A stretch of 38,986 bases of DNA from Desulfosporosinus sp. OT (GTDB lineage Bacteria > Bacillota > Desulfitobacteriia > Desulfitobacteriales > Desulfitobacteriaceae): the NCBI RefSeq assembly GCF_000224515.1, contig NZ_AGAF01000014.1, forward strand, positions 1-38,986. The letters run 5' to 3'. Position 1 is the first letter of the stretch, and each line of letters opens with the position of its first letter. Below, one piece after another: positions 18,241 through 28,200 of this stretch. Under the pieces are notes generated by a model. It saw nothing but the letters and a program-made list of their open reading frames with translations. It was not told the DNA's origin and searched no databases. The position numbers and the translations under genes are program-made.

Positions 18241-19074
18241 GCAATAGATAAGCACCGAGATTTAGAATTCATCTTAATCCATAGCGTATGATTATTCCGC
18301 GTTCACGTGCTTTTTGGGCGGTATACAATTTCAACCAATACATTTTTAATTCTATGATAGATTCATCACAGAAGTATAATTTTCTGATGTTATTAAACAT
18401 ATTTATCTTCACATTCCTGCTGCATCTCATTAAACCTTTATGTCAATGGTTCACACAGTTCAAGACATTCCCCCTTGGCAATTAGGACACTTCCTTTGCC
18501 AAATATCAGAACCATTTACCTTATATCCTACATTCCCGAATCTTTATACCTATGAATCCGATAATCCTTCGCTAATCAATGTCTCAGTCATTTTAAATAT
18601 TTAAAGCATAGGTATAAAATATACCTATCAAGAAACTCCAAAAGTGCTAGGAATTCAGTGTTTATGCGGCTATGTTGCCTATCCTAGGTATAATTTTCAG
18701 GGAATGCAGGTAATCAAAATTGCAGTTCTGACATTAGATGGCGTAAAACCATTGCATGTGCTCTGTTCCTTGCTCATTTGTTCTTCCAAGAATCAAATAC
18801 CTTGAGTCACTATAGACTGTGACATCACACTTTTCTTTCAATGCTCGTAATCCTTTTATTGCGGCCATCAATTCCATACGGTTATTTGTCGTGCTTCTAT
18901 ATACTCCGGACTCTCTCCTCCGTACAACTCTCTCCGGTGGTCTTTGTGAAAAGTACTACGCTATATCCCCCGGGTCCCGCCTGGATTCCTGATGCAACCT
19001 CCATGTGTATACATTACAACTTTTTTTAGTTGATCCTGCATAGAACACCTCCAAAGAAGAAAATAAGACATAAG
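18241..19074. other. Debris region with no intact gene
   Basis: About 830 bases contain only fragments. On the minus strand a C-terminal scrap reads FGNVGYKVNGSDIW then QRKCPNCQGG and stops at 18460 (18460-18548); I do not recognise its family, but it contains a CxxC knuckle. The RNase HI relic lies at 18734-19041. The plus-strand frames at 18288 and 18841 have no ribosome binding sites and look like shadows of these relics. This is typical of a turnover hotspot between two defence modules. Confidence 0.6.
18734..19041 (-). pseudogene. rnhA: Ribonuclease HI remnant
   Basis: Starting at ATG 19041, with GGAGGT 5 nt upstream, the frame reads MQDQLKKVVMYTHGGC-RNPGG. After a one-base shift it continues [12 protein letters not shown], then in further frames HRRELYGG and finally [18 protein letters not shown] and [12 protein letters not shown]. 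These are the conserved blocks of RNase HI ([25 protein letters not shown]). The first catalytic aspartate is a histidine here (YTH for YTD), at least two frameshifts are present, and the C-terminal third is missing. The gene is dead; the surviving ribosome binding site shows where it began. Confidence 0.8.
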
Positions 19075-20154
19075 TCAAAATATTTTTTTACCTATTTTTA
19101 ATAGCTGAGATTGGATAGCACCTTTATGTCTTCCATACTTAAGTGACAGTTCCGAGAAGGACATACCAGCATCATAGTCCTTACTGAGTTCTTCATCTTC
19201 CTCTGGTTTCCAAGACTTCTCCAAACCTGATGGCAGCTTCTTAATAGTTATCTGCCCTAACTTCTTTAATCTTGATTCTGTTACAGCTATACTACGTTGA
19301 TGAATTTCAGCAATATCTGAATCTATAATGCTGCAATTATCTCCATCTATCAGAATCCACTGTCTAACATTCTGAGCTTTAATATCTTCCAGTTCTTTAT
19401 TAAGCCTTCCAATCGCAATAAACACTTTAATAATCTTATCCTCATTAGCTATTTCTTGGGGAACATTTAGAAATCGATTACTATTTTCAAATAGTACTAA
19501 TACAAAAGCAATACTATGGGCTATGAAAAACATGTCTACCTGTTGTTTCGTAATCAGCTTCTCTAGAAACGGATATACAAAATATACCAACTGATCATTG
19601 ATAGAGATATTACATACTTGAAGCTTCTTCTTTAACTCCTTAATTACTTTCGATTTAAGTCTTACAGTTTTCGAACCATTTATAGCTCCTTTTACTTCGC
19701 GTTTAAGTATTCCGATTACTTCTTGTATCTCAGAATAATCTAATGATTTCTGTCTGATTTTACTTATATCTACAAGACTAAGATCAATTTGCTTTCTTTT
19801 CAAGCTGTCATATTTCAATATTTCTTCGGATATTTTATGGACACAAACCGCAATATCCTGATGGATTTCTCTGCCGGAAAATCTCAGGACATCATCAAAC
19901 CTATGCGTTATCAACCATAAATCTCTTACCGCATCACTTCCGCGTTGTTTAACAGTAGAGTGATAAGCCTTACCGTCGCATTCAACTGCGATTTTACAAA
20001 ATTCTCCGTATACTACAAAATCAATAAAATACTTTGGAATATCCCGTCCTTTCATAGCAAAACTGACCTGCTCCTTAAACTTGATATTCCTCTCTATCAA
20101 AGCTGCCCTCATCTTTTTTTCAACGGGAGATTCAAGATCAATTATTCTGGTCAC
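19075..20154 (-). CDS. Vsr/DUF559-type nuclease fused to tandem SANT-like motifs
   Basis: This 359-aa protein starts at GTG 20154 after AAGGTGA. The N-terminal 115 residues have the DUF559/very-short-patch nuclease pattern: EKKMRAALIERNIKFKEQ, IPKYFIDFVV, then IAVECDGKAYHS (Glu/Asp and Lys of PD-(D/E)xK) and a DLWLITHRFDDVLRFSGREI block. A helical middle has no known motif. The C-terminus holds two copies of a helix-turn-helix/SANT-like unit: IAEIHQRSIAVTESRLKKLG, then WKPEEDEELSKDYDAG with GRHKGAIQSQLLKIGKKI. It lies 242 nt behind the large helicase gene in the same direction. It may nick or cut DNA for the Druantia-like module; that link is inference from position. Confidence 0.7.
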   Translation of the reverse strand: MTRIIDLESPVEKKMRAALIERNIKFKEQVSFAMKGRDIPKYFIDFVVYGEFCKIAVECDGKAYHSTVKQRGSDAVRDLWLITHRFDDVLRFSGREIHQDIAVCVHKISEEILKYDSLKRKQIDLSLVDISKIRQKSLDYSEIQEVIGILKREVKGAINGSKTVRLKSKVIKELKKKLQVCNISINDQLVYFVYPFLEKLITKQQVDMFFIAHSIAFVLVLFENSNRFLNVPQEIANEDKIIKVFIAIGRLNKELEDIKAQNVRQWILIDGDNCSIIDSDIAEIHQRSIAVTESRLKKLGQITIKKLPSGLEKSWKPEEDEELSKDYDAGMSFSELSLKYGRHKGAIQSQLLKIGKKIF

Positions 20155-20396
20155 CTTAGTTCACCTTGCCCTCTGCCCAGTCATTTATATTCTAATGTTC
20201 TCAGTTTAGAATTATTGGCATAACGTGTCTTGTCGCGAAGGGTGGAACTTACTCGGAAAGACAATAATTGACACCCCATAAGCAGTTCCGCCTAGTAGAT
20301 TGCCGAAAAATACGAAGTTTTTTGGGAATCGATTTTTCTAAGTCCTACTTACCCTCATGATGAATAATTGTTTGCGAGATATTATCCAATATTAAC

Positions 20397-23300
20397 TTAG
20401 GTAAGATTGCCTTTTTTCATATCCTTTGCCTCTATTAACTTGTCGACATACCTAACCACAGAATCAGGCCGCTCCAGTAACAGCCATTCCAAATATTCTT
20501 TTGCCATTCCACGAGCCATGACATCGTGGTCTAATTGATTTGTGTACCCTCTCAAACATCCATAGCAAGTTGTCTCCTCACCACACTTACAGTGTCCGTC
20601 GACACGACGATAAGCGGCCTTCAATACGGCCTCAAGTTGGGAATAAATGCGTTTAACGTGTCCTGCTCCACCTGGTGCTTCATCAAACAGTATAACGACT
20701 GGCTGATTTCCTGATTTATCGATACATCCGTTAATATCCTCCCTCGATACTCCTAAGGCATCTGAGGCCCCTTCCAGTATGGCATACAATAACGTTGTCC
20801 AAGGGTCTTTGCCTTCCGTCGGTGTTACATGCCTCGTAGGGAATTCCAGCCACAATATATCACTTGTGAAAATTTGCCCTAAGGCAGCATTCGTCGGATA
20901 CTTTGTATTCGAGCAATCGTGACCCAGCTTATTTTTGTGTTTAAAATCCTGTGGGTATGATTTGGCGTAGCCACAATATTTACAAATAAATAATCCTGCT
21001 CCATTCGTACCTTTGTTCATAATCACTAGTTTCCCTTGGGGCGAATATTTAGCCTGGATACTTTTGTCCCCAACTTGTATTTCGGCTTCTTTTTTCTCTG
21101 CTTCTTGATATTGATCCAAAGCATCAAAACCACCAAATTGAGTTCTTGTTGGATAGAAGCGTTTGGGTCTGCTATCCCCAACCTTTTTCGCCTTTTCAAC
21201 CCAAGACGTCGAAAAACCAAAAATAGGGATAATCACTTTATGGGCTTTCATTGGACTACCACACCTGCACACTTGCAATTCTTCATCATTTTGTTCTTCG
21301 ATGGTGGTAATCCCATCGGGGAAGGAGGTTCGTCCACAATCTGGACATTCAGAATATCGGTAAGTCGGCCATTCTTTGTCACGAATTTTGTTTATGGAAT
21401 GGCTTGTCCACACCTTTCCCGCGGCGATGATTTCACTTCCAGGAGCGTATTCAGAAATTGCCAGCTTCAAGTCACGTGACAGGTCGACTTCCTTGGCTTC
21501 AGCTGCATTACTCCGGATATCAAGTTTGACTACATCAACCGGAAAACCATATTTTGGTATTACGCCACTTGAAGCCAGGAAGTTGATTGTTTGTTGTTTT
21601 TCAAACGTGTTTATTAGGCGTATCAAGTCACCATTGTTTTGCTTTTTCTCATTTCGTTTTTTCAGATTTTCCGAAAGTATTTCCAGATCTCTTTGCTTTT
21701 CCTCAATCGCATTGGTTAGTGAACCATCAACCCCAATTAACTTATCAACAAAAGACCACTTCTTAATCTCCAGTCGTTCCATTAATGGCAACGGAAGTAC
21801 CCGCTCGATCGATTGCAGTAAATCCTCTGGTTGTTTCTCTAACTCTTGCTTTAATGCCACTAGAATGGTTTCTCCGCCATCAGTGCCAGCTAGAGAACGA
21901 ACATTCCCTTTAAAATAGCCTTTGCATTCTTCATTTCTGCGGAAAAACCACGCTAAAACAATGGAGTTAACATGCCTAATCGCAATCTTATCGTTGTTTA
22001 ACTCAATATAGGGCGACTTTATTTTGCCACTGATGATCTCAATGGGATTCTCAAAATAGTTTAAATCGTGGCTGTTGCGCCTCGCATAGGTGACCGAAAA
22101 GGCGGTTGCTGAAGTTCGACGTCCAGCACGACCAGCTCGTTGGACATAATTTGCTGTTTCCGGCGGGACATTTCGGAGAAGTATGGCTTCAAGTTGCCCG
22201 ACATCTACACCCATTTCAAAAGTTGTCGTGCAGCTCAATACATTAATTTCACCCGCTTCAAACTGGGCCTGAGTCGTACCGGCTGCGTCTTTGTTGAGCT
22301 GTCCAGTATGCTCTTTGGCAACCATGGGGATAATCTTTTCACTACTATAGACCTTGGAATAATAAGGGTCATTTCTAAACTCTTTTGCTGAGATTGTTTC
22401 CAGGACACCTCGGCAGCGGAACTCTGGACAAATGTTCTTAACATTATGCGCCGTAATCTTTCCGCAGCGGTTACATCGATAAACGCTATCCTCTTCCTCG
22501 CAATAAGTGACGACCCACTTTTTATAGTTAAGTCTCGTGACTTCTCCTTCGCTGCCCAACAAGATTCGTTCAAAATAATTTTTTCCGCTTAAGGGACGAA
22601 TTATATTTTCATAAATACTATCAAGAATCTCAAGCCCTTTAACTTTAGCCTCTTCACTTTTAGCACCCATTGTTTCTAGAACTTTGCGAAGATAATCATA
22701 TCTCCTGTTATTGGCAGAACCTACGGGTAAAAAACTTGAGATCGTGCCTTTTTCACAGAGCCCGCTTTCGAATTTTCTAAAATAGACATTGCGGTTACGT
22801 GGGGTATAGCTTTCGTTTTCTGGATCAATATTTTCAGGGTATGTTGTCGCACCGGAATAGCGCAAGGTATCCATGATAACACAACATATTTCCCAAACTT
22901 CGTCTGCAGACAAATCCCATCTTCCGCTTTTCATAGGTACTTTTTCCGGGCTAAATTTAAGGTAGCCGCTGCCTTCCAAGCCTAGTTTTCGCTCATATCC
23001 CATGAATTCCTTCATTAAATATGTTGCCGCTACAATTTCCTTTTCTTGATTGGAAAGACTATCGGGATAAAGCACAGCGTCTTTAGCCTTTTTCACAAGA
23101 GTCCTCATTAAGTCTTCGAGCAATATTCCCTCCGGCTTACTTTTTAGCTCCCTCAGTATTAACCTTCGCCACATCAACTGGTTATACTTGTTATCCATAT
23201 AGGCAGCAAAAAAAGCCGCTTCCTGTCTGTTATCCGAAAACACGAGCAGCTTTCTACCTGACTCATCATAATACTCAAGGTTTTTAAGCTCCTCTTCGAC

Positions 23301-25247
23301 CTCGAAGAAGCTGTCTTCTGCAACTTTAGCTGCTACGGTAATTTTTTGTGGGGGTATCATGGAATAGAGACTGTTAGCTACGATGTAGGTGGATGGCTGA
23401 TTGGCGGTCATAAAACGTTTGATAATCGATTTGGACACTCCACCACAGGCTGCACAAGTATTTACCTCTCTGGCCTTTGATTTTGTCTTCATCTTATAAA
23501 CTATGATGATTTTGCTGCTGACCTCTGTGTTGCAGCATTCTTCCCGTCTCTTCGCACCTGACAGGGTCAGCTTGCCACATATTGTACACAATTCATAGAC
23601 TTCTACTTTTTTAACATCTGCCGTTTCAAAGGCCTCATCATCACTATCCGTATCCACGTCATCACTGGCAACCACTTCACTGGTCAGCATATAGTACTCT
23701 AATTTTTCTCCCTCGATCGCGGGTTTCAAGTAGCCGTTTTTTTCCTTACCTATCAGATACTCTTGCCCACAGTTTTGGCAGTTGGCCAGTTCAAACACGG
23801 GCACTTTTTTATCATCGACATCAAAAAGTTCTTTCCTATCTAGAAACACCTGCTTTCTGGGATATAAGGCGACATAAACACCCTCTAAGGCTCGCACAAA
23901 GAGGTGGTATCTTGCTGGCAAAAGAGCCGCTGAATCTGCATCAGGTTTGGCCATGACTCCGAGTTCGATTAACAGAATAAGCCCCCTAACCTTTGTTGAA
24001 TCCTCAGAATAATCTGCAAAAACTTGCTTGGCAACCTCTTTTAAGTTTTTGGGCTTGATTGCTAACAGATTTAAAGTGGTCACAATTCGTTCGTCTCGAA
24101 CAAGTCTCTCATAAAGCCAGCTACCGGCCTTCAGTTCATCCTTCATAGCTTGGACATATGTTTTAAAATCCTGATATTCCTCCATAGAATGCTTTTTCAT
24201 TCCCTCATCAATCGTACGTTTTCTGCGCTCAGAGGTGATAATATCCTCAACTTCAAATTTCTCATCAAATATGTTCGAAGCAAAGGCTGCAAGATCCGGT
24301 AAGGCTTCTTTATTTCCGAGAGTGGCACTGGTAGCAATACATTGCAGTACATTTTTCTCGTTTTGACAAACTCGTTCTTTAAGCCGTCTTAGCAACAGGG
24401 CAATTTCTGTTCCATTGGCGCCTTTATACGTATGAGCTTCATCTAAGACTAAGAAACGCCAGGCTCGAGCTTTATGTCCATCGAAAAAGGAGGTATCTTC
24501 TGGCCTAATCAAGAGATATTCCAGCATCGCATAATTTGTAATCAAAATATGTGGTGGGGTTTCTCTCATTTTCTGACGCGAGACGAGTTCATTAGGCAAG
24601 GGGTTCAGATCGGAGTCATTATAATCCACACCTTTGCGCTTGTTCTTGGCTTTAAATTCCTGTTCTTTCTTCTGACGATAGACCTCAACCGCTTTTTCTT
24701 CTTTTTCCAATGTTTCACCGGTATAGCGACCAAAGGTGATATTCGGATAGTTTGCTAACAGTTCTCTTAAGCGTTTCATTTGGTCATTCGCTAGAGCATT
24801 CATGGGATATAAGAGCAATGCTCTGATTCCTGGGGTCAGTGTATTGGCATCATCTTGAAACATCAGCTCATTGAAAATTGGATACATAAAGCACTCAGTC
24901 TTTCCGCTCCCGGTACCCGTAGCAACAATGATATTTCTTCTACCCGTCGCCAGTTTGCGAAAAGCGGTCTCTTGGTGAACATAAAGGGGACGATGGATTT
25001 CAGCAGCTGCCTCAATAAATCGGAAGCCTTTGCTCGCCACACCTTGATCAATAAGTTTCGCAAGGGTTGTTCCGGTTACAAAGGGTGGCGTGGCTTCTAA
25101 AAAAGGTCCCTTAACAAATTCGTTTTCTGTCAACGCCAGGTACGCTTGCCGGGTCAAAGTTTCATCTTTTACTTTTAGGATAGATTGCAGATAGGCTACA
25201 TAATCATTTTTAATGGTTTCTGTCGTTTCGATGGGATGCATAGACAT
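20397..25247 (-). CDS. druE: Large SF2 helicase with DUF1998-type C-terminus, DruE-like
   Basis: This is a 1616-aa helicase. An N-terminal block (IETTETIKNDYVAYL, EFVKGPFLEATPPF) precedes Walker A ATGTGSGKTE near residue 110, DEAH box LVLDEAHTYKG near 270, motif Ia LLYPMNALANDQ and motif VI YVQRAGRAGRR. At least six CxxC pairs in the second half suggest zinc binding. The C-terminus (PVVILFDEAPGGAGHVK and CYGCLRGYTNQ) is DUF1998. I chose ATG 25247 because GGAGG lies 10 nt upstream; the gene overlaps the end of the upstream 1267-aa gene by 38 nt. Size, domain order and partner match DruE of Druantia, specifically the two-gene type III form. DISARM DrmA/DrmB would be separate proteins with a methylase, which is absent. 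Confidence 0.75.
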   Translation of the reverse strand: MSMHPIETTETIKNDYVAYLQSILKVKDETLTRQAYLALTENEFVKGPFLEATPPFVTGTTLAKLIDQGVASKGFRFIEAAAEIHRPLYVHQETAFRKLATGRRNIIVATGTGSGKTECFMYPIFNELMFQDDANTLTPGIRALLLYPMNALANDQMKRLRELLANYPNITFGRYTGETLEKEEKAVEVYRQKKEQEFKAKNKRKGVDYNDSDLNPLPNELVSRQKMRETPPHILITNYAMLEYLLIRPEDTSFFDGHKARAWRFLVLDEAHTYKGANGTEIALLLRRLKERVCQNEKNVLQCIATSATLGNKEALPDLAAFASNIFDEKFEVEDIITSERRKRTIDEGMKKHSMEEYQDFKTYVQAMKDELKAGSWLYERLVRDERIVTTLNLLAIKPKNLKEVAKQVFADYSEDSTKVRGLILLIELGVMAKPDADSAALLPARYHLFVRALEGVYVALYPRKQVFLDRKELFDVDDKKVPVFELANCQNCGQEYLIGKEKNGYLKPAIEGEKLEYYMLTSEVVASDDVDTDSDDEAFETADVKKVEVYELCTICGKLTLSGAKRREECCNTEVSSKIIIVYKMKTKSKAREVNTCAACGGVSKSIIKRFMTANQPSTYIVANSLYSMIPPQKITVAAKVAEDSFFEVEEELKNLEYYDESGRKLLVFSDNRQEAAFFAAYMDNKYNQLMWRRLILRELKSKPEGILLEDLMRTLVKKAKDAVLYPDSLSNQEKEIVAATYLMKEFMGYERKLGLEGSGYLKFSPEKVPMKSGRWDLSADEVWEICCVIMDTLRYSGATTYPENIDPENESYTPRNRNVYFRKFESGLCEKGTISSFLPVGSANNRRYDYLRKVLETMGAKSEEAKVKGLEILDSIYENIIRPLSGKNYFERILLGSEGEVTRLNYKKWVVTYCEEEDSVYRCNRCGKITAHNVKNICPEFRCRGVLETISAKEFRNDPYYSKVYSSEKIIPMVAKEHTGQLNKDAAGTTQAQFEAGEINVLSCTTTFEMGVDVGQLEAILLRNVPPETANYVQRAGRAGRRTSATAFSVTYARRNSHDLNYFENPIEIISGKIKSPYIELNNDKIAIRHVNSIVLAWFFRRNEECKGYFKGNVRSLAGTDGGETILVALKQELEKQPEDLLQSIERVLPLPLMERLEIKKWSFVDKLIGVDGSLTNAIEEKQRDLEILSENLKKRNEKKQNNGDLIRLINTFEKQQTINFLASSGVIPKYGFPVDVVKLDIRSNAAEAKEVDLSRDLKLAISEYAPGSEIIAAGKVWTSHSINKIRDKEWPTYRYSECPDCGRTSFPDGITTIEEQNDEELQVCRCGSPMKAHKVIIPIFGFSTSWVEKAKKVGDSRPKRFYPTRTQFGGFDALDQYQEAEKKEAEIQVGDKSIQAKYSPQGKLVIMNKGTNGAGLFICKYCGYAKSYPQDFKHKNKLGHDCSNTKYPTNAALGQIFTSDILWLEFPTRHVTPTEGKDPWTTLLYAILEGASDALGVSREDINGCIDKSGNQPVVILFDEAPGGAGHVKRIYSQLEAVLKAAYRRVDGHCKCGEETTCYGCLRGYTNQLDHDVMARGMAKEYLEWLLLERPDSVVRYVDKLIEAKDMKKGNLT

Positions 25248-28200
25248 CGTTAATTTCTCCTCCGCTTCCAAAAATTAGAGTTAATTCAGCTAGTATCATA
25301 TCTCGATAGAGTAGCTCAGGATAAGCGCCCATAGCATTTTTCCAAAAGGGCAGTAGTTCCTGTAAATCGGCTGCATTAATAACCTTTCTTGTTGCCAAAG
25401 CGTGCAAGACACTGGAACAGCCGATTTGATAAAATAATTTTTGATTTCCCAAGTTATCTGCAGACCTGTTCCTCAACACGGAATGAAAGTCCTGGAAATA
25501 CGGTGTATATTTTACTGTTAGATTCTGCAATTTATAGATTTCCTGAGTTGCGTGTTCAATGTATTGTTTGATGCCAACCGTTTGATATTCAGGAGTGAGC
25601 TCATAAATGAGCGTTAAATAATTTTTTCCAAACAACTCATACCCATCCGTGTGACTGAGATCGGGAGTTTGCCTGCTCCAATTGCCTTTTTTATCAGCAA
25701 CCCAAAGCTTCGAGTATTCGTTGCCATCGCCCCAAACTCTCTTTGAGCATTCAAAATGGACGTATTTACATTTACATCGACCACTAAGACATCGCTCGAT
25801 GCATTCAATCCAGTTGTAACTGTCACAGCTTGATTTTGGAGTGAACGTAATCATTTCCTCTAAAGATTCCCAGCCAATTCTATTTATAACGCGGTCAATA
25901 TCCACTGAAATGTTTCTGACGCAGCCCCTCAGATTTATCAAAATCGCCATTTTCTCATTAATATCCCACATTCTTTGGACGGAGGACTTATCAAACACTA
26001 CCATTCCGTTAGGACAAAAAAGGTAGAGTTGTAGTTCTTGGATGATCCATTTACAATCAAGGTCTGACTTTTTACTCTTTAACAATATCTGGAGTATTTC
26101 AAGCCGATCGGTATTGGTAAGAATAAAGTCATTAATTAGATTACATAGTTTGGAAAGCTCCAATTTATCTTCTGTTGCCAAATTGCTCATTGTTCCCGAG
26201 TTAATGAGTAACGAAAATAACAACTCTGAGCATCCCTTGGCTTCAAACACCATCTTAACTTGTTCTATTTGAACTCTGAGTCTTGCTGACAAGGCAATAA
26301 TCCACTCTCGTTTCTTCAGGGCGATTATAGCAGCCGAGAGCCAATCCCCTAAATTGTTACTTTTGCTGGCAAAGACTTTTTCTAAAACTTGCTTCCCATT
26401 AACACAAATAACATGCTCAGAATCGTAGAAAGGTATCGCTTGCTCCTCATCCTCAAAAAATGAAAAATCCAGGTCTTCCTTAGCATCAATATAATAGGAG
26501 CCTTCGCTTAAAGGCACTTTCAACTCGATGCCCTCGAATTTTTTTCCTTCCTTGCCGGTGAGTGTTCGCACTGTGTCAGTAAGCGAATAGGTTATGGGCT
26601 TCCGATCAAAATCATTTAAAGAAGTAAGTTCCAAGCGTTTATTCAACAGCTCGTTTTTAGTGCTTGGATCCCAATAAACAATGGGTTTATCTTTAAGCAG
26701 TGCATATCTTGGGTTCTTTAACTGTACAAAACTCCGAACAATAGCTAGGCAAATTGACCCTTCAACAGCATAATCCTTCGAAATATATAACATCAGCCGT
26801 TGAGGTAATAAGTGAGCCACCATGGTATCTTGAAATAAATTCAAGGTTGCGGACCCGTTACCATAATCGTCAAGTTTGATTTCCTTACTTTGTAGTTCTT
26901 CAAAATTTGCTCCCTCTAACACTAGTCGAACTGCCTTATATTTATCGACAGCGTCGGTAAAATGCAGCGCTAATCGCCAGGTAGTATTATGAAAATCCTC
27001 TCGATAAAACTGCTTTGTCATACCAATCTCTGTTAACTCAGTTTCCCGCTCATCCCAAAAACTCCACTCTAGTTCTCGAATGGTCTTCTTAAAGGGAAAC
27101 TTCCGAGCACTACCATTATAGTTAAACACTACAAAACCCTTTATATAAGCGGGCTTATTCGTCGCAGAAATTTCCATCCAATCTATACCTTTGATCGATG
27201 GAAGGATATTTACGCCACTGTTACTTTCGAATTCTAAGCTGATTGAGTTATTCTTTCTGACATGGAAGGATACTCGACGATTTCTGAAGCTTATATTCGA
27301 CGGCTGGTTATAGCTATCTTCAATCTTTGAAACAGATTGAATGGCCGGAGAAAGATAAAATGAGAAGTTTCTCCCATTTTTACCGTCATAAACTTTCAAA
27401 TCGTACGCTCCGTACATGTCCCCAAAATATTCCTGAGCATAATCATGGATACTGAAGCGCATACATTTGTCATACACTTGAAAATCTAATTCTGAAAGGA
27501 ACGCTATACGCCGAGTATTCGATAATCTATGAATCATGACTACTTGCCAGTTGATGAAAACTTTTTGTTCGATATTTTTCCCATATCCACTGACTTCAAA
27601 GGTTGGAAAGCGCGTATAAACCGGGATTTCTTTGCTATTGTAGATCTCATGAAACAAAGTGTCATTTTGTACAAGTTCTATATCAAACAAGTGGTTGCCT
27701 TCTAGATATATGACTTCGTCTAAGACTTGAATTATTAAGAGTGCATCTCCTTCAGTAGGATAGGCACAAAAGGCTTGGAACCCAGCCCAACTTTTAGGTA
27801 AATCTAAAGCTATTTGATATAGGTTGTGAAATTCTTTTATTTTAGTTGTCCTACTATCAATCACGACTACAGTTCCCTTTCGGGATAGAAATCTTTGATT
27901 TCGAGACAAGGCTGAACCATGTTCATTAAAAACTATAACCTTATTTTCGGAGCCTAACCCAACGACTGTCCAGGGTTTTGTCATTTGGACGTCTCTGTCA
28001 TCATCTCTAAGCTGAATTGTGTAGATATTAGCAGGCTCCACAGGGATTTTTGCTTCCAATGTATAGTTCTTACTATTAGAGTTGTAGACTTGAGAATAAT
28101 ATATCTTGGCATTGTCAACATCATTATCTCTGATAATGGTCCATTTTAGTTTATAGATTGAATCCTGGCGCAAGGTTTGTTCAGGAATAAGTAAGCTAAT

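Noticed and set aside
18269-18400. 43-aa minus-strand frame starting MFNNIRKLYF
   Set aside because: Weak ribosome binding site, no family resemblance, and it lies in decayed sequence.
18841-19029. 62-aa plus-strand frame
   Set aside because: It is exactly antisense to the RNase HI remnant.
20397-25247. Helicase considered as DISARM DrmA/DrmB or BREX
   Set aside because: DISARM has helicase and DUF1998 as separate proteins plus a methylase, and BREX needs PglX/PglZ/BrxC; none of these is present. A single long helicase-DUF1998 protein with one large partner fits Druantia better.
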